A DNA stretch of 64,000 nt, from positions 124,001 through 188,000 of the forward strand of contig CAXTIG010000001.1 of the NCBI GenBank assembly GCA_964244295.1, written 5' to 3'. The position numbers and the translations under genes were made by a program. How positions within the stretch are numbered: position 1 is the stretch's first letter; each line of letters begins with the position of its first letter. The notes beneath the pieces are model-generated. The model did no database searches. It worked only from the letters and a program-made list of their open reading frames with translations, and was not told where the DNA came from. Shown one piece after another: positions 18,888 to 26,382 of the stretch. The DNA is from JAJAZB01 sp964244295 (lineage in GTDB: Bacteria > Bacteroidota > Bacteroidia > Cytophagales > Spirosomataceae).

Positions 18888-18956
18888 TGAGGAGTCAGGA
18901 GCGAGTAGGGCGGAGATTTTTAATCCGCCCTACTCGCTCCTGACTCCTCACTACTC
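18882..18956. repeat. Heptamer palindrome with 33-bp perfect stem between P8 and P9
   Basis: 18882-18914 pairs without mismatch with 18924-18956 around a 9-nt loop. The left arm contains the last Glu codon and TAG stop of P8. It reads as GAGTAGT, GAGGAGT, CAGGAGC, GAGTAGG and then GCGGA. A short A-rich leader separates it from the ATG of P9. This is the longest fully perfect stem in the window. Confidence 0.92.
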
Positions 18957-18972
18957 ACTCCTAAAAAAATCC

Positions 18973-21390
18973 ATGCTTCGCAACTACCTCAAAATCGCCC
19001 TGCGCACGTTTGTCAAGCACAAAACGTATTCGTTCATCAACCTGGGTGGGTTGACGCTGGCCGTGGCGTGCTGCCTGCTCATCGGCTTGTTTGTCCGACA
19101 CGAATTCAGCTACGACCGATTCCACACCAAAACCGACCGAATCTACCGGGCCTGGACCCAGGAGTTGTACCAGGGCGAAACGTTTATCAACACCGTAACG
19201 CCCTACCCCCTCGGTCCGAGTTTGCAGGAAACCTACCCGGAGGTGGAGGGCATCGCCCGGGTAGAAACCCGGAACGTGAACGTCCGGAAAGGGGCGGAAG
19301 TCCTCAACGAACGCATTCACCTGGCCGACCCCGACTTGCTGCGCTTCTTCGATTTTCCGCTGCTGAGTGGCAGCAAAGCGCCGCTTCAGGAACTGTACTC
19401 GGCGGTAATTTCCCAGGAAGTGGCCCAAAAGTACTTCGGCGAGCGCAACCCCGTCGGTCAGACCCTGACCATGCAGTTGGACAGCGTCATGCAGCCGTTC
19501 ACCGTGCGGGCCGTGGCCCAAACGCCACCCAGCCATTCCAGTATCCGGTTCGGCATCCTCATCCCGATGGCCCACGTCAAGGCGCTGCGCTCGGACCGGG
19601 CTTTGAAAAGCTGGTTCAACGTGACACCGGAGACGTTTGTCTTGCTGCGCCCAGGGACGGACCCGGCGGTGCTCACGGCGAAATTTCCGGCCCTGCTCCG
19701 CAGTCAGCTCGGGGCGGATTTCAAGGGCAACAATTACTACATCAACCTCCAGGCCCTCCGCGACATCCACCTGAACCCGGCCCTGGCGGACGGCAGCGAA
19801 CCCGTCAGCGATCCGGTCTACTCGTACATTCTGATCGCCACCGCCCTGTTTATCCTGCTCATTGCCTGCATCAATTTTATGACGCTCTCGCTGGGCCGTT
19901 CGGTGAGCCGGGCGCAGGAAGTGGGCGTGCGCAAGGCGATGGGGGCGCTGCGGGGGCAGTTGATGAACCAGTTCTGGAGCGAGGCCCTGCTCATGACCAG
20001 CGCCGCCGTGACCCTGGGCGTCGGCTTGGCCTGGGTACTCACGCCCCTGTTCAGCGACCTCGCCGCCCAACCCCTGCGTTTCCGCTTCGACGGAATTACC
20101 GTACTTTTTCTACTGGGCCTGGTGGCCATCGTGGGTTTGGTGGCGGGCAGTTACCCGGCGCTGGTGTTGTCGGGTTTCCGGCCCGTGGAAGTGCTCAAGG
20201 GCCGGATTTCGCTCAAGGGCGACGTAAACTGGTTCCGACGCTCGCTGGTGGTGGTTCAGTTTGGTTTATCGGTGCTGTTGATGGTGGCCACGTTCGTCCT
20301 TAACCGGCAGTTGAATTACTTGCAATCCGAATCGCTGGGCTTTCAGCGTGAACAAACGGTAGTTCTTCCCCTCAACCAGGGCGGCAACGAAGGCCGGCAA
20401 CTGGTGGATCGGCTCCGCAACGCGCTCAGCACCCAGAAGGAAGTGTTGGGCGTAACGGCCTCGGCCTTTCCGTTGGGGGAAGGGGCCGGATGGGGGCAAC
20501 TCGGTTACACCGATGATCAGAAGGTGTACCAGGAGTTTCGCTTCAACTTCGTGGATCCGTACTTTTTGCCCACCCACGGCATCAAGCTCGTCCAGGGGCG
20601 CAACTTCGACCCGGCCAACTCGGCGGATCAGTTCGCGTCGTTTGTGGTCAACCGGGCTTTCGTCAAAAAATTCGGGATGAAGGATCCGCTGCGCGAAAAA
20701 ATGCGGGGGGTCAAAGCCGACCACCGCATCATTGGCGTCGTCGACGATTTCCACTACAACTCCCTGCGTACCGCCGTTGAACCGCTGCTGCTCGCCGTTC
20801 GCGGCGATTCGCTTCGGCGCTCGATGGAAAACCTGAACATGGGTTCGTCGATGGCCCCCGATTTGTCCGTCAAACTGACCGCCGGTCCCCTGCCCGCCCG
20901 CCTCGCCATGCTGGAGCGGGTCTGGAAGGCCACCGTGCCCAACGAACCGTTTAGTTACACCTTCCTCGACGAAGATTTGCAACGGCAATACGCGGCCGAT
21001 CAGCGCCTGGGCCGCCTCGTCAGCATTGCGTCGGGGCTGTCGATTCTGATTGCCTGCCTGGGTCTGTTCGGGCTGGCTACGCTGGCCGTGCTGCGCCGAA
21101 CGAAAGAAATCGGCATCCGCAAAGTGCTCGGGGCCAGCGTATTGAGCGTCATGGGCTTGATCGCGCGGGATTTTCTGGCGCTGGTTGTGATCGGCATTCT
21201 GGTCGCCTCGCCGCTGGCGTGGTGGGCCGCGAATCAGTGGCTGGAAGGTTTCGTTTACCGCATTCCCATGCCCTGGTGGGCATTCGGGGCGGCGGGCCTG
21301 CTGGCGTTGGTGGTGGCCCTGCTGACCGTGTCCGCGCAGAGCGTGAAAGCGGCGCTGATGAATCCGGTGAAATCATTGAGAAGCGAATAA
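18973..21390 (+). CDS. P9: 8-TM MacB/FtsX-type ABC transporter permease
   Basis: 805 residues starting MLRNYLKIALRTFVKH. Domain 1 has LADPDLLRFFDFPLLSG and QKYFGERNPVGQT. FtsX1 near residue 298 departs from the array consensus: CINFMTLSLGRSVSRAQEVGVRKAMGA, with MTLSLG where others have MNLATA. Domain 2 holds GRNFDPANSADQFASF and KKFGMKDPLREKM, lacking the usual PxGK glycine, then GVVDDFHYNSL and a Met/Ser-rich stretch near 610. FtsX2 near 707 is LRRTKEIGIRKVLGAS, and the C-terminus reads VSAQSVKAALMNPVKSLRSE, with Ala for Phe. P10 starts 13 nt downstream, so the two are likely cotranscribed. Confidence 0.95.
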   Translation: MLRNYLKIALRTFVKHKTYSFINLGGLTLAVACCLLIGLFVRHEFSYDRFHTKTDRIYRAWTQELYQGETFINTVTPYPLGPSLQETYPEVEGIARVETRNVNVRKGAEVLNERIHLADPDLLRFFDFPLLSGSKAPLQELYSAVISQEVAQKYFGERNPVGQTLTMQLDSVMQPFTVRAVAQTPPSHSSIRFGILIPMAHVKALRSDRALKSWFNVTPETFVLLRPGTDPAVLTAKFPALLRSQLGADFKGNNYYINLQALRDIHLNPALADGSEPVSDPVYSYILIATALFILLIACINFMTLSLGRSVSRAQEVGVRKAMGALRGQLMNQFWSEALLMTSAAVTLGVGLAWVLTPLFSDLAAQPLRFRFDGITVLFLLGLVAIVGLVAGSYPALVLSGFRPVEVLKGRISLKGDVNWFRRSLVVVQFGLSVLLMVATFVLNRQLNYLQSESLGFQREQTVVLPLNQGGNEGRQLVDRLRNALSTQKEVLGVTASAFPLGEGAGWGQLGYTDDQKVYQEFRFNFVDPYFLPTHGIKLVQGRNFDPANSADQFASFVVNRAFVKKFGMKDPLREKMRGVKADHRIIGVVDDFHYNSLRTAVEPLLLAVRGDSLRRSMENLNMGSSMAPDLSVKLTAGPLPARLAMLERVWKATVPNEPFSYTFLDEDLQRQYAADQRLGRLVSIASGLSILIACLGLFGLATLAVLRRTKEIGIRKVLGASVLSVMGLIARDFLALVVIGILVASPLAWWAANQWLEGFVYRIPMPWWAFGAAGLLALVVALLTVSAQSVKAALMNPVKSLRSE

Positions 21391-21403
21391 ATCCTTTCAA
21401 CTC

Positions 21404-23863
21404 ATGCTACGGAATTTTCTCAAAATCACCTTCCGTCGACTCTGGGCCGAAAAAACAAGCATGGCGATCAACGTGCTGGGTCTGGCGTTGGGGATGACGT
21501 GTTGCCTGGTCATTTACGTATTCGTGCGGTATGAACTTAGCTTCGACGGGTTCCACACCCATTCTGACCAGACATACCGGATTGTTGAACACAGTCGAAA
21601 AGCCGACGGCGTGCAGCACTGGCCGACCACGGCGTATCCGCTGGCCGAGGCCATCCGCCGGGAGGTGCCGGGGGTTGCGGTGACGCAAACAGCAGGGCCT
21701 CTCGACCGCATCATCAGCGCCGTCGATCATCGGGGCAACGTACATCGTTTTGAGGAAAATCGTCTGATGTTTGCCGATGCGCAGTACCTGCAAACGTTTG
21801 ATTTTGCCCGTGCTTTTCCCAACGGCATCTGGTTGGCGGGGAACGCCAAAACGGCTTTTCGTCAACCGAATTCGGTGGTGCTCACTCAGAAATTGGCCGA
21901 GCGTTATTTCGCCGGGTACGCGGGTCGTTACGAACAACTTTTGGGCAAAATCATCACCCTGAATAACACCGACCCGTTGGTGGTATCGGGTATTATTCGC
22001 AACCCGCCCCGCAACACGAATCTGTGGTTCGATGTGTTGGTAAATTACCAATTTTTCAAGGCGAATAATCCCTTTCAGGCCGCAAACTGGTCGGGCAATT
22101 ATCAGGGTACGACGTACTTAACCTTGCCTGCCGGAACCGAGCCGCAGGAGGTTGAACGCCACTTGGCTGGGTTGAAGAAAAAATACATGACGGCGGAGGA
22201 CAACCGGCGAATCAGCTATTTTCTCCAGCCACTCAGTGACATTCACACCGAACCGTTGTACGAAGACTTTTTGGGTGGGTACGTGGTGAGTCGCCAGACG
22301 TTGTGGGGCCTGACGAGTCTGGCCATTTTTCTAATCCTGATTGCTTCGTTCAACTTCATCAATCTGACGACGGCCCAGGCAAGGCGACGCCGAAAAGAAG
22401 TGGGGGTGCGTAAAGTCGTTGGCAGTACGCGGTGGCAACTCGTCAGCCAATTTCTGGGCGAAACGCTTGTTCTGGCGACCGTGTCCGGATTGCTTTCATC
22501 CGGCCTCCTGATTGGGCTGTTGACCTGGCTCAATCAGTCGTTACCCATCATCAGCCTCGACCTCCGACCCGATGCCTCCGTTTGGGTGTTTAGCGCGGGT
22601 TTAATGCTGCTCGTGGCGTTGCTGGCTGGCTTTTATCCGGCGGTTGTTCTATCAAAATTTGAGCCGGTCACGGTTCTGAAAAACAGTGTCACTCCTCAGC
22701 GGGAGCGCTTTTCGCTGCGTCAGGGGCTGATTGTTCTCCAGTTCTGCATCACCTACGGCTTATTGGTTGGCACGTTCGTGGCTTCCCGACAGATGGATTT
22801 TTTCCAAAACAAAGACCTCGGCTTTGCGAAGGACGCGGTCGTCACCATCCGTGGCCCGCGCAATCAGGTAGCGAGTAAGATGGATGCCTTTCGCCAGGAG
22901 TTGCTACAAAACCCCGCCGTGAGGGAGGTTAGTTTTTCGACCGGCGCGCCCATCACCAGAAACTATTACGGCACCGATTTTCGCTTGAAGTCGGAGGCCG
23001 TCCAGATGAAGCGACAGGCGGAGATGAAGGTCGTTGACCTGTCGTATTTATCGCTGTTTGGGCTTCAAACCGTGGCCGGGCGGTGGTTTTCATCATCGAA
23101 CGTCGTACCCAACGGCTCCCCGTTCAATGGTTTTGTCGTCAATGAAACCATGGTCAAAATGCTTGGCCTGACCCCGGAAACAGCCATTAACAAGGTCGTA
23201 GCTATCAGTGAAGGCGAAGCCCCGATTATTGGCATCGTGAAGGATTTTCACAACGTCTCGTTGCAGCAATCCATCAAGCCCTGCGTGCTGATGTGCTGGA
23301 ACTCGGACTTTTACGAACAAATCCACGTAGCCGTTCAAACCCGTAACGGTCAATGGCTGAAGGTGGGCCAGACATTACGCACCATCGAACAAACCTGGAA
23401 GCGCCTCTTTCCCCAGGATGTGTATCAATCCACCTTTCTGGACGAATCCCTGGCAAAGGGGTACATCGTGGAGGAATTGGTGTTTGATGCCTTTCGGATT
23501 TTTGCCGCCATTTCCATCTTCATTGCCTGTTTGGGTCTGTTCGGCCTGGCCACGTTCACCGCCGAACGACGCACCAAAGAAATAGGTGTACGCAAGGTAC
23601 TGGGGGCCAGTATGACCAGCATCGTGGCACTGCTGTCTAAAGATTTTCTCAAACTGGTGCTGATCGCTATCGTCATTGCCTCTCCGCTGGCTTGGTACGC
23701 CATGAACCACTGGCTCCAGGATTTCGCCTACAAAATTGACCTGGATTGGTGGATTTTCGCCCTGGCCGGGGTGCTGGCGGTGGGCATTGCCCTGCTGACA
23801 GTCAGTTTCCAGAGCGTAAAGGCAGCGCTGATGAATCCGGTGAAGAGCTTGAAAACTGAGTAG
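21404..23863 (+). CDS. P10: 8-TM MacB/FtsX-type ABC transporter permease
   Basis: 819 residues, the longest member. The extra length is in domain 1: FARAFPNGIWLAGNAKTAF and AERYFAGYAGRYEQLLGKI, in which the glycine motif is split by an insertion. FtsX1 near 316 is SFNFINLTTAQARRRRKEVGVRKVVGS; the TAQA wording is shared with P13 and P23 only. Domain 2 has GRWFSSSNVVPNG, VVNETMVKMLGLTPETAINKV and GIVKDFHNVSL, close to P1 and P23 in style. FtsX2 near 721 is standard and the C-terminus is ALMNPVKSLKTE. The gene is less GC-rich than P9 by eye. Confidence 0.95.
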   Translation: MLRNFLKITFRRLWAEKTSMAINVLGLALGMTCCLVIYVFVRYELSFDGFHTHSDQTYRIVEHSRKADGVQHWPTTAYPLAEAIRREVPGVAVTQTAGPLDRIISAVDHRGNVHRFEENRLMFADAQYLQTFDFARAFPNGIWLAGNAKTAFRQPNSVVLTQKLAERYFAGYAGRYEQLLGKIITLNNTDPLVVSGIIRNPPRNTNLWFDVLVNYQFFKANNPFQAANWSGNYQGTTYLTLPAGTEPQEVERHLAGLKKKYMTAEDNRRISYFLQPLSDIHTEPLYEDFLGGYVVSRQTLWGLTSLAIFLILIASFNFINLTTAQARRRRKEVGVRKVVGSTRWQLVSQFLGETLVLATVSGLLSSGLLIGLLTWLNQSLPIISLDLRPDASVWVFSAGLMLLVALLAGFYPAVVLSKFEPVTVLKNSVTPQRERFSLRQGLIVLQFCITYGLLVGTFVASRQMDFFQNKDLGFAKDAVVTIRGPRNQVASKMDAFRQELLQNPAVREVSFSTGAPITRNYYGTDFRLKSEAVQMKRQAEMKVVDLSYLSLFGLQTVAGRWFSSSNVVPNGSPFNGFVVNETMVKMLGLTPETAINKVVAISEGEAPIIGIVKDFHNVSLQQSIKPCVLMCWNSDFYEQIHVAVQTRNGQWLKVGQTLRTIEQTWKRLFPQDVYQSTFLDESLAKGYIVEELVFDAFRIFAAISIFIACLGLFGLATFTAERRTKEIGVRKVLGASMTSIVALLSKDFLKLVLIAIVIASPLAWYAMNHWLQDFAYKIDLDWWIFALAGVLAVGIALLTVSFQSVKAALMNPVKSLKTE

Positions 23864-23912
23864 TCAGGAGCGAGGAGTGAGTAGGTTTTCAACTCCTCGC
23901 TCCTGACTACTC
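23858..23912. repeat. Heptamer palindrome with 21-bp perfect stem between P10 and P11
   Basis: 23858-23878 pairs exactly with 23892-23912 (13-nt loop). Units are GAGTAGT, CAGGAGC, GAGGAGT and then GAGTAGG, starting at the final Glu codon of P10, whose TAG stop is inside the first unit. The right arm is followed by TCACTCCTTG and the P11 start 18 nt later. Confidence 0.9.
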
Positions 23913-23930
23913 ACTCCTTGATAAATTCCC

Positions 23931-26300
23931 ATGCTCCGAAATTACTTCCTCCTCGCTTACCGGAATCTGCTTTCCAACAAGCTCACCTCGTTCATCAATA
24001 TCGTGGGCTTGTCCATTGCCGTGGCCTGCGCCATCACGGTTTTTTTGATTCTGAAAAACTTCTGGACGCTCGACAATTTCCACGTCAACGGCGAACGGAT
24101 TTTCATGGTGGAATACACCAAAAAAACCGGTACCGAAACCCAGACCTTCGGCGATGCCCCCGCGCCACTGGCCGCCGCGTTGGTTCGCGATTTTCCGCAA
24201 GTCGAGCGGGCGGTGCGCATTCAACGGGAAGGCGTGACGGTGTTCAGCAAGGAAAATTCCTTCGAGGAAACCCTCACCTACGCCGACCCGGACTTTTTTC
24301 AACTCTTCACCTTCCCCCTCCAAACCGGCAATCCGGCGGCCCTGGCCGACCCGAACGCGCTGATTCTGAGCCGCGAACTGGCGGACAAATACTTCCCGAA
24401 TCAAAATCCCATCGGCCAGCCGTTTACCCTCCGCACCGCCGACCGGGAGACGAAGCAGTTTACCGTGCAGGGCGTGGCCGGGGAATTCCCCAACAACGCG
24501 GGCTTCACCTTCGATCTGCTCACCGGCTACCACCCCGTTCACCGGGCGCTCAAAAACCAGGACTGGAGCCGCCACATCCGGGCCGTGTTTGTGCAGCTTC
24601 GGGAACCAGCCGACGCGCCCCGCATCGCCGGGCAACTGGCCCGCTACGTGGCGCTCTACAATTCAAAAAATGGCGAGCACCCCATCGAATCGTTCGTCTT
24701 CGACAACCTCCGCGACCCCTCGCCGAAGGCGCACGAGGTATACCGACGCCCCGCCGAAGCCAACGACCCCATCGCCACGATTCTGTTTTCGACCATCGCC
24801 CTGCTGATGATGGGCCTGTCGTGTTTCAATTACGTCAACATCTCGCTGGGGGCCGTCACCCGGCGGTTGAAAGAAATTGGCGTGCGGAAAGTGATGGGCA
24901 GTACACGTCGGCAACTCGTGGCGCAGTTTATGGTCGAAAACCTGCTGCTTTGTTTTGGCGCGCTGCTGCTGGCGCTGCTCCTCAGCGCCGGTTTTCTCAT
25001 CCCGCTGTTCAACGACGTGATGGTGATGACCATCGGTCTTTCGTTCGGTCAAAACGCGCCGCTTTGGGGCTTTCTGCTTTTCATTCTGGCCTTCACGGCG
25101 CTCGCCTCCGGGGCGTATCCGGCCCTGTACGTTTCGGCCTTCCGGCCCATCGTGGTCTTTGCGGGCAAACAAAAGTTTGGCGGTAAAAACCACTTCAGCC
25201 GCGTGTTGCTCATCGGGCAGTACGTGCTGGCGTTCATGGCCGTCATCATCGGGGTGGTCATCACGAGCGCGGGCATTCACTGGAAAAACACCGGCTGGGG
25301 CTACTCGCCCGACCAGACGCTGGTGCTGCGCCTGACGGACAGCACGCAATTCACCCTCGTCAAAAACGAATTGGCCCGCCACCCGTCGATTCTTTCCATT
25401 GCCGGGGCCGAACACCACGCGGGAGAGTCGATGAACCGGCAGGAAATTCGCGTGGGCGCGGAGCCGGAAAACGTGGTGCGGTACAACGTCGGGGCCGAGT
25501 ATTTCAAAACGCTGGGCCTGAACCTGGCGGCGGGCCGGTTTTTCGACGCCGACCGCCAGACAGAAAACGCGCAGTCGGTGGTGGTGAACGAAACCCTCGT
25601 GGCGAAGCATCGCTGGGAAGGCGTGGCCCTGGGCAAAACCATCCGGGTGGAACAGCAGCTTTTCACGGTCGTCGGGGTGGTGCGTGATTTCAAATTGTTT
25701 GGTTCCGGGGCCGCCCGTCCGGCGGTGTTTTTCGCCGCCGCGCCCGCCCGGTATCAGTACCTGCTCGCCCGGTTCGAGCCGGGCAGCGGCCCGACCGTTG
25801 TGGCGAATCTCGAACGAATCTGGCGGACCCACTTCCGCAACACGGCCGTCAGTCATCTTTATCAGCACGAGGTCTTCCACGATTTCGACCAGAGTTTTCG
25901 GAACGTGGCGACGGGCTACGGCTACCTGGCCGGCCTGGCCCTGCTCATCGCCTGCCTCGGCCTGTACGGGCTGGCCGCGCAGCATTTTTCCAGGCGCGTG
26001 AAGGAGGTGAGCGTGCGGAAAGTGCTGGGGGCTTCCGTTGCGCAACTCATCCTGCTGGTGAACCGGGAGTTTTTGATGCTGCTCTCCATCGCCGGACTCC
26101 TGGCCAACGCGGTCTGCTTTCTGGCCATCCGCCTGCTGCTGCAAAACACCCAGGAGTTTACGGGAACCTTTCAACCGGGACTGCTGCCCTATCTGGTCGC
26201 CAACCTTCTGGTGTTCTTCACCGCCGCGCTGGCGGTGGGGATGCAAAGCTGGAAAACAGCCCACGTTCAATTGGCCGAAACGCTGAGGAACCAGGAGTGA
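23931..26300 (+). CDS. P11: divergent MacB/FtsX-type ABC transporter permease
   Basis: 789 residues. The N-terminus is MLRNYFLLAYRNLLSNK, and TM1 ends FLILKNFWTLDNFHVNGERI. FtsX1 near 297 is CFNYVNISLGAVTRRLKEIGVRKVMGS. The motif before TM5 is ASGAYPALYVSAFRP, followed by FAGKQKFGGKNHFSRVLL. FtsX2 near 687 is SRRVKEVSVRKVLGAS, followed by VNREFLMLL in place of SKDFLKLV. The last 60 residues have lost the array consensus (no WWVFALAG, no NPVKSL) and end VQLAETLRNQE. P16 shares several of these departures, so the two form an outlier subfamily. An ATPase contact through the second coupling segment could differ. The gene is intact and shows no frameshift. Confidence 0.93.
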   Translation: MLRNYFLLAYRNLLSNKLTSFINIVGLSIAVACAITVFLILKNFWTLDNFHVNGERIFMVEYTKKTGTETQTFGDAPAPLAAALVRDFPQVERAVRIQREGVTVFSKENSFEETLTYADPDFFQLFTFPLQTGNPAALADPNALILSRELADKYFPNQNPIGQPFTLRTADRETKQFTVQGVAGEFPNNAGFTFDLLTGYHPVHRALKNQDWSRHIRAVFVQLREPADAPRIAGQLARYVALYNSKNGEHPIESFVFDNLRDPSPKAHEVYRRPAEANDPIATILFSTIALLMMGLSCFNYVNISLGAVTRRLKEIGVRKVMGSTRRQLVAQFMVENLLLCFGALLLALLLSAGFLIPLFNDVMVMTIGLSFGQNAPLWGFLLFILAFTALASGAYPALYVSAFRPIVVFAGKQKFGGKNHFSRVLLIGQYVLAFMAVIIGVVITSAGIHWKNTGWGYSPDQTLVLRLTDSTQFTLVKNELARHPSILSIAGAEHHAGESMNRQEIRVGAEPENVVRYNVGAEYFKTLGLNLAAGRFFDADRQTENAQSVVVNETLVAKHRWEGVALGKTIRVEQQLFTVVGVVRDFKLFGSGAARPAVFFAAAPARYQYLLARFEPGSGPTVVANLERIWRTHFRNTAVSHLYQHEVFHDFDQSFRNVATGYGYLAGLALLIACLGLYGLAAQHFSRRVKEVSVRKVLGASVAQLILLVNREFLMLLSIAGLLANAVCFLAIRLLLQNTQEFTGTFQPGLLPYLVANLLVFFTAALAVGMQSWKTAHVQLAETLRNQE

Positions 26301-26371
26301 GTAGTCAGGAGTGAGTAGAAAAAAATGCCTCACTCCTGCCTCCTCACTACTCACTACTCACTACTCACTAC
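26292..26371. repeat. Heptamer repeat block between P11 and P12, with four perfect TCACTAC units
   Basis: The left side has units CAGGAGT, GAGTAGT, CAGGAGT and GAGTAGA (26292-26319), covering the P11 stop at 26298-26300. The right side ends in four perfect tandem TCACTAC units (26344-26350, 26351-26357, 26358-26364, 26365-26371), the same heptamer on the other strand. Pairing between the sides is imperfect because the unit number differs, which suggests expansion on one arm. Confidence 0.88.
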
Positions 26372-26382
26372 TTAAAAAACCC

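Noticed and set aside
24663..26354. 563-codon open frame on the minus strand opposite P11
   Set aside because: It lies antisense to a gene with strong family motifs. GC-rich codons create long open antisense frames throughout the window, and its composition (Gln, His and Arg rich) has no domain character.
26292..26371. Regularly repeated heptamers as a CRISPR array
   Set aside because: Units are 7 bp, adjacent and without spacers, and no cas gene is present.
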